This document shows positions 38,201-49,496 of a DNA stretch of 64,000 nucleotides, one piece after another. Position 1 is the stretch's first letter. Each line of letters begins with the position of its first letter. The stretch comes from Acanthornis magna. Its lineage: Eukaryota; Chordata; Aves; Passeriformes; Acanthizidae. The notes beneath the pieces were generated by a model. That model had not been told where the DNA came from and did no database searches. It was given only the letters and a program-made list of their open reading frames with translations. Both the position numbers and the translations under genes were made by a program. The stretch covers positions 1 to 64,000 of the forward strand of contig JAWUZG010000137.1 in NCBI GenBank assembly GCA_036785705.1. The letters are read 5' to 3'.

Positions 38201-41200
38201 TTCTTGAGATTTTGTCTGTAAAACATTTGGCAGGGGCCATTCCAGTAGAGAGGGTAGAAAAGCAGGCTGACTCATGAATATTTATCAAGAATATTTTCCC
38301 CTTTATATAAAAACTCAAAACACAAAATATCTGAGCCAGCCAAACAATGTATAGAAATAAAAATAACTCTATCTTCCCTTTTCCTTCTTATCCCATTACG
38401 TGACTGATCCACCAGTCAGTGACTTACAAGTATGATAGGAATATGCAAATATGCATGGATAAGTTGATTGAAACATGGGAAAATTTATGGCAAAATATCA
38501 AGAAAAGAAAAAGGTTTTCCCCATGACAAATGTAAAGTACTTGGCCTTCTGTAGACCTTCTGGTTGGCACAAATATTCAGTGGTGTTTTTACAAAACTAA
38601 GAGATTTTACCAGCATTAACTATTGTAGAATATTTTGTCCAAACTTTTAACATTCCTGGAAATTGTAATCATTAGTTTTACTCCAAGGGAGATCACCCCT
38701 TGTCACTGAATAATAGGAAACCTGTTCCTAACTATGTTTTTCTCTTTAATTTATAAGAGAAGTTTAAATTATTAGCCAACAACAATTTTGTTGGCTCTTT
38801 GTTATAAAAAAATCATCTGCATATGCATTTTGATAGTGATGTTCATGGAAAGGGCAGATTTTTATTAATTTATATTCTCTTGAGGTGAACATAAACTGCT
38901 CTGTCTCTGAGTTGTTGAACTACTTATTTTCTGAAAAGAAACTGTGCTGCCCAACTCCAGCTTAACTCCTCAGCTGATGCTATTAAATTCCAGAAATTTT
39001 ACGGTAGATTAATATAACATTGGTTTTTAACAGGACTCATCAGGTTTTGGTCTGCTATTGGTAATAGGATATAAAGACATCCACATTTCCAGAGCTACAA
39101 TGCATCCTACGTATCCTCATTCATTAAATAAGATCACTAGGCTTGACAAAAATATTGGTTTTGATGTTGCAATGTACCACCAGCCGCAGAAGATGATTGG
39201 TTCCATACAGAGCTGCAGCCATTGAACTATAAGTGCTGTAGAAAAACACGCTAATATTCATTGTTCATAAAAATAACATTAAAAAATTCAAAAGTAAATC
39301 ATTACCATGTCTGTATTATGGACTTTGGGTGGCATTTACAAGGAAATAAGGAGACCAGAGTTGGAATGAATGTAGTATATAAAGAACTCGACAAAATAAT
39401 GAGACAGACAACACAAAAAAGAACAGATGTGAGGGTGGGAGTAAAGTAAATTGTGAAGTCAGAAATCTAAATACATGTCATATAAGATGCTTCTATTGGT
39501 GGATCCAGGCAGATGACATCTGATTGGAGAACAAATTCTAATTAAAGTGGAATAGAATAAATATTTTTAAAGGACTTAAGAGAATTTTCAGTGAATAAAA
39601 TTACTTACAGTAACTTTACTGTGAATTACTGCAAATGAAATTGCTGATAACCTGTCTGATAAAGTTGTTAATGAAGATCACATCTTATGCTGAAAAATTT
39701 CATATAAGATAGATTAAATTTAATTTCCTGAAAGCACTACATATGCTTTGTCATTTTTGTCACAAAAATTAAAATGCTAAAACATTGTTTAAAGTTAAAA
39801 AAAAAAAAAATCCCTAAGTGACCTGAAGAATTTCAAGATTTTCTTTAGGATCCACATGCAGTTAAAGCAACCTAAAAGAATATTAACAATTTGAAGAAAA
39901 TTACATCAGATGATCTAGTAGTCAGCTATATGGAATGAATAGTCTGAGTTACACTACTTACTTTTTCAAGGAAAATTACAAGTAACATAGAACTTAATTC
40001 AATATTTCCTTTCAAATTGGCAAGAAATAAAATGAAAAATAATGAGACAAAATAAAAAAATAAATTTACATTTCCACTTCAGTAAAATCTGCTGCCTTAC
40101 ATTTTAAAAAAAAGAAAGAAGGATTTGCTGAGAGTGAAGTATTGTAGATAGAAATTTACCACATTCATTTTTAGAACATTTTTAGAACATATGTGAATTA
40201 ACAAGCAAGCGCAAAGCCCCCATCTGCCTATAAAACCAAACAGTATGATATTTATATTTTGAGCATTTGTCACAAGAGAATAAATTAGATTTAGAACACA
40301 AAATAATTGAAAAAGAGACTCAAAGAGGAAGATATTGCAAAAAAAGACCATTTATATTTGCCTCAAATAATAAAGAGATCTAAAATACAGAACGGAATGA
40401 AGAATCTGAAACTTTATTTTATTTAAATGACAGTTCATTGAAATTATAACTACTTACCACAGGAAAATTCACAATAAATCAATTATTTATAAGACCTTTT
40501 TGACAGACCTGTGAAGAGTCTGAGCATGACATATTATTCCTTTTTTATTCTAGTAACTAAAAGTTACTTGAAAAAGTAAAACAAATAAAAAAATATTTTA
40601 TAGGTTCTGGAAAATAACTTTTTTAAAACAGTTTAATTTATGAACCATGTCATCTTATAAACCAGTTCTTCTCATCTCCTTCCCCCTTCTTTCAGTTAAC
40701 CTGCAGAAATTGTCAGGATTTCAGCAGTTGTATTTAGTCTGAGAATGGAATACATGTTGCTGTCTTGGGAGGAAATCCTGCTTAGTTCTACTTTCCTAGA
40801 TTAAGATGAATGACCTGTTAACTGAAGCCTAATTATCAGGATATTGGTGGCCCATGTTTACAGATACACCAACAGATTGGACAAGCAAAATGCGGATTTT
40901 GCAGTGACAGAAATGCAGAATTCACATTACATTTAGATAAAAGTGAAAAGAAAAGAATCACTCACATCTCTTACTTTCTGTTATTGATCATATGTGTTCC
41001 GAAATAGATAAAGTTTATCTGTTTACTCCAGGCTACCCAATATATTTATTTAATCCCCGGGGCTATTCATGAGTTTTGCTGCTAAGAAGACAATATTTTT
41101 TCAAATTTTATACTTCTTCACCTTTTCAGGCCAGTGTACTCTGGGTGATAATAAAGAAATAGATTTAGGAATATGAAGTGAAGAAACCTCCTGATAAGCT

Positions 41201-42222
41201 ATGTTTACCATGTTTCACAGGAAGTTTTTTTTTTTTAATATGAATATTCAAAAACAATTGTAGTGTGAATTAAGAACATAGAAGAAGTGTCATAGTTGGT
41301 ATAAATTTAGTGAGCTGTTTCTTGACTGAATGTGACACTGTGTTCAGCCCACAGTAAGGATTTGGTTTTCACTCTCGCCCCTCACCACCGTGCAGAGAGA
41401 TGCGTGTGGGGACAAGGGCTCACCTTTCATGGGCACAGCAGCACCTCCTCATTCAGAGACACCTGCTTAGCATCAGATGGCCTTTCCCAGGGTCTGAAAA
41501 GCTCTCTCAGTGTGTCTGCAGCCTCTATACTCCAAACCTGTGAAGGGCTGCAGTGATTTTCTCACTGGCCTACCCTGCAGCCACACTGCAGGGGCTCAGG
41601 TCCATGACTTGGGTCAGCCTATAAAAATTAAACTTCTTCTGTACATGCTCTATATGGTGGTCTAGAAACAAAGACTTAGTCAGAAGGACCAAGAACTTAA
41701 ACCCCCTGGGGAAAAGTTGTGGAGCTAGTCATCTGGCAATGTTTGTCCCCCACGGAAAACTAGGGGACACTCTTACAGAAGTCTTTCAGAAAGGTGGGTA
41801 AGTCCAACAGACTTGGGTATCCTGTGAGGAAACTGTAATAAGAAATGATGCATCCTCTATTTAAAAAGAAAATATTTAAAAAAATATCTGGCTATGCAAG
41901 ATTTTCCAAAATAAACCAGAAAATATGTATTTTGTTTGTGTATAAATTGCTAATGAATAACTGTGATTTCAACTCCAGCTTCATGAGAGTTACTGAAGAA
42001 CTTTTACTAAATTGATTCAACACCTACCTTGTCATATGTTGCTCAAAAATATCAACAGTGGTAGATAACCATGTACACAGAAATTTCAGAAAATTAGTAA
42101 GCTACCAAGTCTAGAAAGCTATTTAATTTTTCTGTGCTATAATAATAACTTATAATTATATTTCAGTGTTAAGAAATTGAGTAATTTAGGGAATCTTTTT
42201 TTGTGGCACTTAGCAATGAAAC
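38201..42222. other. anonymous AT-rich non-coding DNA with a GC-richer patch
   Basis: Mostly AT-rich without features, including an A14 run near 39797 and a T14 run near 41227. From about 41332 to 41840 the composition is more GC-rich, and TATAAAA and ATTAAA motifs occur close together at about 41621-41632. That patch might be an old retroelement, but I recognise no family. Confidence 0.6.
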
Positions 42223-42393
42223 TGTACTGGGTTTTCTTTGCCAGATCTTGGAATGGGAGGAGCTATAGGGGTACTTTTGTGGGAAGCTGCAGGAACCTCC
42301 CTTCACGTCCAACAGAGCCAATGCCAACTGGCTCCAGGATGGACCAACCATTAGAGAAGGCCAAACCAATCAAGAATGACATAATGCCTCTGC

Positions 42394-42405
42394 AATATAT
42401 TCAAG
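42394..42405 (+). promoter_or_regulatory. TATA-like core of the LTR
   Basis: AATATATTCAAG is the local version of the ACATATTTAAGAAG core found in the sister LTRs at 22216 and 49286. It lies about 175 bp inside the LTR. Confidence 0.5.
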
Positions 42406-43072
42406 AAGGAAAGAAAAGGTTATTACACAGATGTAATTGTGCTCAGAGAAGAAAGGAGTGAGAATATGCGAGAGGAAAACTCTTCAGGCACCCAGGCCAG
42501 TGAGAAGGAGGGGCAAGAGGTGCTCCAGGCGCTGGAGCTGAGATTCCCCCGCGGCCCCTGGTGCAGCCCATGGTGAGGCAGCTGTTCCCCTGCAGCCCAT
42601 GAAGGGCCACGGGGGTGCAGAGATCCACCTGCAGCCCATGGAGGGCTCCACACCAAAGAAGGCTGTGATCCTGTGGGAAGCCCACACTGGAAGGTCATGG
42701 CAAAGTCCTAGGGACCCATGGTGAAACAAGCCCACACTGGAGCAGGTTTCGTGATAGTATTTGTAACCCTGTGGGTCCCAAGCTGGACTAGGTTGCTCTG
42801 GAAGGACTGAACCTTGTGGAAAGGGACCCACGTTGCTGCAGATTGTGTAGAACTGTACCCTATGGGATGGAGCCTTGTTGGAACAGGGAAAGGACTCCTC
42901 TCCCTAAGCAGCAGCAAGAACAATGTGTGATGAACTGACCACAGCCTCCATTCCCATCTCCCTGTGCCACTGGGTGGGAGGAGGTAGAATCTGGGAAGGA
43001 GGGAGGGGGAGGCAGGAAGGTATTTTTAAGTTTTGCTTTACTTCTCATTATCCTGCTCTGATTAGGATTGCT

Positions 43073-43078
43073 AATAAA
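43073..43078 (+). terminator. AATAAA polyadenylation signal of the LTR
   Basis: AATAAA in the context GCTAATAAATTC, about 190 bp from the LTR 3' end, at the conserved place for this family. Confidence 0.65.
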
Positions 43079-43262
43079 TTCAATTAATATCCCCAAGTCG
43101 AGCCTCCTTTACCTGTGATGGTAATTAGGGAGTGGTCTCTCCTTATACTTATCTCAACACATAAGCATTTTAATGTATTTTCTCTTCCCTGTCCAGCTGA
43201 GAAAGTAGTGATAGAGACGCTTTGGTGGGTGCCTGGCATCCAGACAGGGTCAAACCACCACA

Positions 43263-44150
43263 GGAACCTTTGCATTCAATTTCTTTACTAAGACTAAAAA
43301 GGACTACCACTGCATCCACACATATGAAGCATAACCATCTGTGCTTTAAAGGAAGTGAAAGGTAGCAGTGATTTACTAAAAATAACTATTTTGTTCAATT
43401 ACTCTTTTTGTTAAGGCTTCAATTCTCTGTTTAGGCAAAATAGCTGTGCTATTCCCTCTGCATACAAAATAAGGACATGTTCTCCAAGTAATGGAGTTGT
43501 CATATATTAAGTACTTACTATTGCTAACTGGAACGTTAAGCACTTATTATTATGTACATAATATTATTTATTATTGTTGACTAGAGAACACCATCCATAT
43601 TTCCTTTCATTGATTAAAAAGAACCCCATTAATTAATTTTATTGAATCTCAGGTATACTGACAGCTATGTATTATCCATAATTTCTACACTTTGCTTATG
43701 TTCATTCTTTTATTGCTTCTTCTAATTCCCTGCATAGATAATCCAAATCTTACTAAGTTCCTTTCTAATCAGAAGCTTCCATTATTCTAATTTTCCCCTT
43801 TGAGCCATATTTTTTTCTGTTATGATTTGGTGATCAGAACTAAATCTGTGTTCAAGAAAACCCAACATTTAGAATAGTTTATTAAATTTTCATGAGCTAT
43901 GTTATTTTTCAAGGTAAATTCATAGATCTTCATAACCTGTCATTAAGAGAAATTAATTTATGTGAACAGGGGGTAAAATATTTCTGAAGATTTAGCTATG
44001 AGCAGTTAATGAACTGTTCATGATTATTAAAAGATTGTTCTTAAGCCTTGTTCTGGCATTAGCAGTATAACGCACATTAACATGAAAAAGAATTGTGCTG
44101 CAAGCATGTCTCTATTTAGACTATTTTCATGTTTGTGAAAGTACGTGATA
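43263..44150. other. anonymous AT-rich non-coding DNA
   Basis: AT-rich spacer between the LTR and the next CR1. Nothing recognisable. Confidence 0.65.
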
Positions 44151-45725
44151 TCATAGAATAGTAGAATATCTCAAGATAGAAGAGACCCATAAGGATCATC
44201 AAATCCAACTCCTTAGTCCTCACAGGACTGCCGAAAACTAAACCATATGACTTAAAACATCATTCAGATGAAACTCTGAGAAGTTTTTTGCTGTATCCTC
44301 TTCATTGGAAAACCTGTTCCAACTGACCACCTTGTCAGGAAAGAATTCTTTCTAATGTCCAGTCTGAACACCCCCTCCCAACTTCATTCCATTTCCTTGT
44401 GTCCTACTACTGGTCACCTGAGAGAGGAGTTTGGCACCTCCTCAGTAACTTACCCTATTGAGGAAATTGTAGACTAAGATGCACGACCTTGCTCTTCGCT
44501 TTGATGAAACTCATGAATTTTCTGTGGGCCTGCTTCTGGAGCTAGTAACTCAGCTTCCTGTCATCTGCAAAATTCTTGTGGCTGTGCTGGGTCCCACAAC
44601 TATGTTATTGATGCAGTTGTCAAACTGTACTGGTCTCATAACAGATCCCTGCTTATCACCAATCTCCATCCAGCACATTCAAAAGCAGGTTCCCAAGGGA
44701 CTTCAAAGTAATTCCTTAAGGAGCCCAAGGTCTGCTCTTTCCATGTCCAGGGTCAAAGTTTTCTGGAGGTTCTCCTCCTAGAGCCAGTGATTTGAAACTT
44801 AAATATTTTATGATCACTGTAAATATTTTATGGTTTCTGTTTGCAGGCAACAAATATGGGAACAACAAACCTGTCCTAGTTGCTTCCCTTAGTACCTGCT
44901 CCAAAAAGTCATCTTCAACATGTTTCAGAAATTTCCTGGACCTGTTTTTGTCAGCTGTATGATATCCTGAGTTGATGTCTGAGAAGCTGAAATCACTTAC
45001 AGAGAGGAGTGCAGGTGGTCTCGACATACTTCTTAATTCCTTGTGGAATAATTCACTGATTCATCATCCTGGATGAATGGTTGACAGCATGCTCCCCACA
45101 ACAATATGTGTTTTATTTTCTTTCACCTTCATGTTTACCCAGAGGCTCTCAGGTGTATCAGTGCCAACTGCAAGTGTCATACAATCCCATCCCTTCCTTA
45201 CACACAGCTCCACCCTGCTGCCTTGTCAGCCTTGCCCATCCCTCCTGAAGACCCCATAACCATCTCTAATGGCACACCAGTCTGAGGACTCATGTCAGGA
45301 AAACTCAGGTTTTGCTTTTGAAAATGGTGTCATAGTTGTGGGACTAGGAAAAAATTTCTGACTTCTCTAATTTTTTCAGATGTGCCTAGTGTACTCCGCA
45401 CACCATGAAGGAGACTGAAGGACTTCACACTGTCCCTCAAACACTGATGTGTTCAGGCTTATCTTAGACAGCCTGGTTTCATGCCTTTCCCCTTCACATA
45501 CAGTAAAAAGTTCTGTTAGTGAGCCCTAGCTCCTGTGCAAAGATCCTTCCCCCTTGGTGTGCTCTGTCTGTTGCCAGCAGGCCTGGTGTCCTCTAGATCA
45601 ACTGTGACCAAAACCCACAAAATTTTGCTGGTGACCAGTCACAGAGACAGGTCCTGATTTGCTGTGTCCTTCTGTATCTTCCATTGTCATTCCCTGCAAC
45701 TCAAAGCATAGTGGAGAACATTAAT
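44151..45725 (-). mobile_element. long CR1 LINE copy, 5'-truncated
   Basis: The plus strand begins TCATAGAATAGTAGAATATC (tail complement), then AAATCCAACTCC, TTCCAACTGACCACC and GTCATCTGCAAAATTC. Further right, GAGGCTCTCAGG, CACAGCTCCACCCTGCTGCC and CCATCCCTCCTGAAGA appear, followed by GCCAGCAGGCCTGGTGTC and TGTGTCCTTCTGT. These are antisense landmarks from successively more 5' parts of CR1. At about 1.6 kb this is the longest contiguous CR1 in the window. Around 44799-44832 an AT-rich piece carries a direct repeat (AAATATTTTATG twice), and part of the consensus is missing there. No intact reading frame survives. Confidence 0.86.
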
Positions 45726-46309
45726 TATGTTACAGACTTTTTAGTAAACCTTTGTCAGTGACAAAAAATTTTTATCAGTTTGATGTCAAACTAATTATTT
45801 CAATATCTGCTTTTAATTACTTAACTGAATGACTCATGTTAATAAGCATAAGTACGTCAATGGATTTTGATTAACAAAGTTAAGAATTTAATAGGACAGC
45901 ATCCTCCTTTTCTAGATAACTTCCTGCTGGGATTTCATGGAGTTGTGAATGCCTTTTTTTTCCTCTGTCCTTATTTCTTGATAACAATGCTTAAAAAAGC
46001 TGCCCAGGGTGTCAAGGAAGTCTTGCCAGATGTTATCCTGAATATGTTAAAGGTTTTCCTGAGGAAGTATCTATGTGGATATTATAAGACTATCAAAACA
46101 CTAAAGCACATAGGAAATACCTGTGTAGCTGTAGTAGATTAAGAAGCAGTGTTGGCAAAGCACATCTGTAGTATTCAGAAAATAAGTCAGTTAAAATGCT
46201 AAGTATAGGGAAATTAGGGGCAATCATATTTTTTATCAACAATCAATGATATACTGTAGTAAATGTAAAGAAAGAAGTTTTAATTCAAAATGAAATTAAT
46301 AATCAATGA
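45726..46309. other. AT-rich spacer with one 91-codon open frame
   Basis: No repeat family is recognised. A plus-strand open frame at 45867-46142 (91 codons) has a hydrophobic middle and a Lys-rich amphipathic end. It has no recognised homolog, and its start lies in ordinary AT-rich DNA. I treat it as an unproven frame, described under findings. Confidence 0.5.
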
Positions 46310-47170
46310 ATAGAGTGCCAGGCAACTTCTCCAGCCACTCAAGGTCCCTCTGCCTGCCAGCAGCACCACACTCCCAACCACGAGATTCCCCAGCTTGATG
46401 CGTGCCCTCTGCCTCACTCTGAGGGACACTGAGCCCACCAGCTGCATCACTCAAGGGCAGCAGCGCCTGCAGAGCACAGCACAGGGCGTGCAGCCCTGCA
46501 CCTTGCTAGCAGGCAAGCTCTGCCCAAGGCCTCAGCAACTCAGGGGAAAAGCCATGTACCTTTTGGCTATGAGCCATCCAGGGCTGCTCCTTTGCATCCC
46601 CCTAAGCCCCAGGCCAGGCTGTCCAAAGGGTCCCAGTTTGCCTGAGGATGGCCCATCCCTTCCGTGTGCTGCTGGGACGGGTGCCTCAGACACGGGGGCT
46701 GTGCTGTGCCCTCGCTGGCTGTGGGGACAGCCCCATGGCCACCTTCTTAGGCGGCACATTGGCTGTGCTCACAGTGCTCACAGCGGCAGCAGGAGGCTGC
46801 CTGCGGCTCTGGAGGCCAAGGCTGAAGCTCAGGGGTGGCTCTTGATGGGCAGCTGATTTCCCCATGCTCAAACCCAAAAAACAGGACATGAGAAAGGCCT
46901 AGAAGCTTTGGGTTGGGGTGTCCTGAAAGAAGTGAGATGCCCTCGTGCACTGGGGCTTGCTTTCCTTGGCCCACTTTCCCCATGGCACGTGGAGCTTTCC
47001 TTAGCAGCCCTTGCAGAGCCTTCTCCCTGAACGTGGGGCTCTGCTGCCTCCCCAAAGCCTTGGACGCTTTGCTGCCGTGGCTTTGCGCACCTGGGGATGG
47101 GCAGGGCACGCCTGCCTCTTGTCCCCCAGCCCCCATCATCACTCCTTGCCAAAAGCCTCCCGGATCCTAA
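46310..47170. other. unexplained GC-rich island
   Basis: About 860 bp that are strikingly GC-rich against the AT-rich surroundings, with sharp edges and several CpGs. As a result, overlapping open frames occur on both strands. One short frame (46648-46845, plus) ends with a Leu/Thr/Val/Ala-rich stretch of about 20 residues followed by a Trp/Arg/Lys-rich end, like a membrane anchor with a basic cytoplasmic tail. None of the frames shows a domain I can name. It may be a fragment of an avian multicopy sequence, a retrocopy, or a CpG-type element. Confidence 0.5.
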
Positions 47171-48109
47171 GACGCACATCTGGTAATTGCTCTAACACAA
47201 AACAACACCTGTTTCAGTCTGAAAATTGTATTGATTGCAAGTTGCTACAAGCAGCACTACCTAGAGAGAAGTGCACCAATGCCAACTTCATTAGAAAAAA
47301 AGAAAATTTATTACAGCTCCATAAAACCATGCTGCTTCTGTACAATTAGAAAGTTCCCTTACAAGCTTCATATAGATGATTACATCTCTGCTTACTAGGT
47401 AGAAAGATACAAAGATCATTTTCAGGTCACACAGTCAAATGTCTCACAGGTTACAAAGTTGCGCCACTACAGATACATGTCTGTAGAGAAAGTGACAAAC
47501 ATGCATCACCCTATCTAAACACCCACAGAGAAAGAACAAAACCTTACAATGCCATGCATGCTTACTTTGAATTTCATATAGAGACAAATGTAGCAATCCA
47601 TGGTGTGAAAATCTCTTGTCATCTGTATAAAAATAGTTATACACTGCAGGAACCGACACATAACTATATGAATATCAAAGTAACGGTCTAAATTTACATA
47701 CCCTGATAACTAAAGAAATAGAACTGTATCACTCACGATTTTATATGCACTGAAACAGAACTGGAGATAGGTGCAAGGATAACCAGATACATATAGGGGT
47801 GATATTTCACTATGTGGCAAATGATATCTCTCCAGATATACTGCTAAGCAGCAAAATAGCTCATATGAATTTCACATATTAAATGTATTCCCATTTTTTT
47901 CTTACTGTTTTTAGAGTTTTAGGTCTTTGCCATCTTCTCCTAAACTTACTAAATTTCTCAAGCTGGTAAAATTATGTTGGATCAAATCAGCATGTGAGTG
48001 CAAATTAAACTTCTGCTAAGTAATACATTTTAATAATACTTAAATAATTCTCTGGTGCACCCTGAGACTTTTTATTGGATTCAACATTTTCTAAACTACC
48101 CCCACCCAC
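47171..48109. other. AT-rich non-coding DNA
   Basis: Returns to the AT-rich background. On the minus strand an AATAAA (48071-48076) lies 34 bases beyond the stop codon of the small open frame at 48110-48238. Nothing else is recognised. Confidence 0.6.
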
Positions 48110-48238
48110 TCAAAGGAAACTGGCTTTTAGTGTAACTGCTTTTACTCTGCTAGCACGCCTTCTTGCCCACCTGGATCGATTAGATGGGGGTATGCTAGGT
48201 CTCTCACTAAGCTTCTCTATGCTTGGTCTTTTTGACAT
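48110..48238 (-). other. 42-codon basic open frame abutting an LTR; origin unknown
   Basis: On the minus strand, an ATG begins exactly at the base next to the LTR end (48238) and runs 42 codons to TGA at 48110. The peptide is Arg/Ser/Lys-rich and has an imperfect internal repeat (RPSIEKL, RPSIPPS) followed by a basic RWARRRASR patch. An AATAAA follows 34 bases after the stop, as in a terminal exon. The frame also continues upstream into the LTR, so the ATG need not be the real start. I recognise no family. It may be chance, an exon remnant, or the 3' end of a retrocopy. Confidence 0.3.
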
Positions 48239-48432
48239 TGTCGAGGTTTGACCCTGGCTAAATGCCAGGCACCTATGATGTCTACTCTCTATGCTCTCTC
48301 CTGCTGCAACTATGCAGAGGAGAGAAAAAAACAACATAAACACTCTGGAGGTATGAGTTGAGGTAAACCACTGGTGGGAGGATGCACAGAGACAGGGCAA
48401 AAAAAGGTTCCAAACTTAAAGTTGCAAAGTGA

Positions 48433-48438
48433 TTTATT
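48433..48438 (-). terminator. AATAAA polyadenylation signal of the LTR
   Basis: AATAAA on the minus strand in the context GTCAATAAATCAC, near the LTR 3' end and comparable with the AATAAA of the 42223 LTR. Confidence 0.6.
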
Positions 48439-48503
48439 GACCTAACAGAGTCAGAGGATAAATCAGAGGTAAAAATAAGCTCTTAAGACAGCGTTTCTTC
48501 AGT

Positions 48504-48736
48504 CACTCCCCTTCCCTCTTTAGGCACCATTTCTTGGCTCACTCCCTCCCTTCTTCCAACCAACAGCTCCGGGGCAGGGTCAGGGTATGAGGTTTTTTTT
48601 TTAAGTCAGTCCATCACCACAATTCTTCTGTTACAAACACTGTTTTCTACTCATTCCTCTCCCTTTAAGACGCCATTTCTCAGCTCACCCCCCTCCTTCC
48701 AACAAACAGCTCCGGGGTGGGGGCAGGGTATGAAGG
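48504..48736. repeat. ~147-bp tandem duplication inside the LTR
   Basis: The block 48504-48592 recurs at 48651-48736. Both copies contain GCCATTTCT/ACCATTTCT, GGCTCACTCCC/AGCTCACCCCC, the exact CAACAGCTCCGGGG-type core and GGGTATGAGG/GGGTATGAAGG. Period is about 147 bp, with substitutions and small indels between copies. It explains part of the extra length of this LTR compared with the 42223 copy. Confidence 0.85.
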
Positions 48737-49285
48737 TTTCCTTTGGTCAGCTCATTAGGGAGAAGAGTCCTCTACTTAGCCATGGGGTCCCACCCACAAG
48801 AGACAGTCCTCTGCGAACTTCTTTGGCGTGGGTCCAACCGCACAGGCAGAGCCTGCCCGAATTCTGCTGCAGCATGAGTTTTTTGTCCATAGGGTGCAGT
48901 CTTCCAAGCCGAGGCCAGGCTATTTCCACCCCGGGAGCAAAGCCTTTCTCTCTCCTGCAAGGCCTTTGCAACTCTCAGTCTCTGGGACTCCCACTGGATC
49001 ACAGCTTCCTCCAGGCATCACCTGCTCCTCTGGCATGGACACCTCCCCACAGGCTGTGGGGGGTTCTCTGCATCCCCCGTGGACCCCATGGGCTGCAGGG
49101 GGACCACCTGCTCCCCCCATGGTCTTCACCATGGCTGGCAGAGGGTTTTCAGCTCCAGTGCTTGGAACACCTCCTCCCCCACCTTCTCCACTGACCTTGG
49201 TGTCTCCATGTTGTTTTTCCTTACATATTTTTACCTCCTCCTCCTCTGGCTAAAAAAGAAGTGCGTGCTCACCGTGTTTTGATTT

Positions 49286-49300
49286 CTTCTTAAATATGTT
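49286..49300 (-). promoter_or_regulatory. TATA-like core of the LTR
   Basis: Minus-strand ACATATTTAAGAAG, the core shared with 22216-22226 and, in diverged form, 42394-42405. It would direct transcription leftwards through the LTR. Confidence 0.55.
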
Positions 49301-49496
49301 TTCACAGAGGCGTTAATAACATCTCTAATTGGCCCAGGCTTGGCCAGCAGCATGTCCATCATCTTCAGAGCCATCAGAGATTGGCTCTGCTGGACGTGGT
49401 GAAAAACTTCCAGAATCTTTGCACAGGACACACAGGAGCCATCTTTGTACTCCACCCTACACACTAGCAAAAACTGGGCCAAGCAAAACCACCACA

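Larger units (their letters stand above)
42223..43262 (+). mobile_element. well-preserved ERVL-like solo LTR, 1040 bp
   Basis: It starts TGTACTGGGTTTTCTTTGCC and ends GGGTCAAACCACCACA, keeping TG...CA ends. Between them come the CCAACAGAGCCAATGCCAACTGG segment, a TATA-like AATATATTCAAGAAGG, and a run of direct GGACCCACG/CACACTGGAGCAG repeats that are typical of the family. A GTGTGATGAACTGACCA block, an AATAAA at 43073 and the GGAGTGGTCTCTCC late block follow. Flanks read GAAAC on the left and GGAAC on the right, a plausible 5-bp duplication with one mismatch. No gag, pol or env sequence adjoins it. The open frames across it are translations of the LTR repeats, not genes. The ERVL-like label comes from memory of avian LTR families. 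Confidence 0.87.
48239..49496 (-). mobile_element. ERVL-like LTR, minus strand, 1258 bp, with internal duplication
   Basis: On the minus strand it starts TGTGGTGGTTTTGCTTGGCC and ends CAGGGTCAAACCTCGACA, with TG...CA ends. It shares the ACATATTTAAGAAG core, ACACCAAGGTCAGTGGAGAAG and the GGAGGAGGTGTTCCA, CCCCTGCAGCCCATGG segments with the LTRs at 22140 and 42223, so it is the same or a sister family. It is longer because of a tandem duplication in its 3' half. The immediate flanks (GACAT left, GTATT right) do not match, so a target duplication is lost or the copy was rearranged. Open frames of up to about 154 codons inside it are translations of LTR repeats and not genes. Confidence 0.82.

Noticed and set aside
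42423..42831. Minus-strand open frames of 80-115 codons
   Set aside because: They are antisense to the solo LTR at 42223-43262 and reflect its direct GC-rich repeats, not a gene.
48730..49253. Overlapping open frames of 141 and 154 codons
   Set aside because: They lie fully inside the minus-strand LTR, read against its sense, and translate the GC-rich repeats of the LTR. Similar frames occur in the sister LTR.
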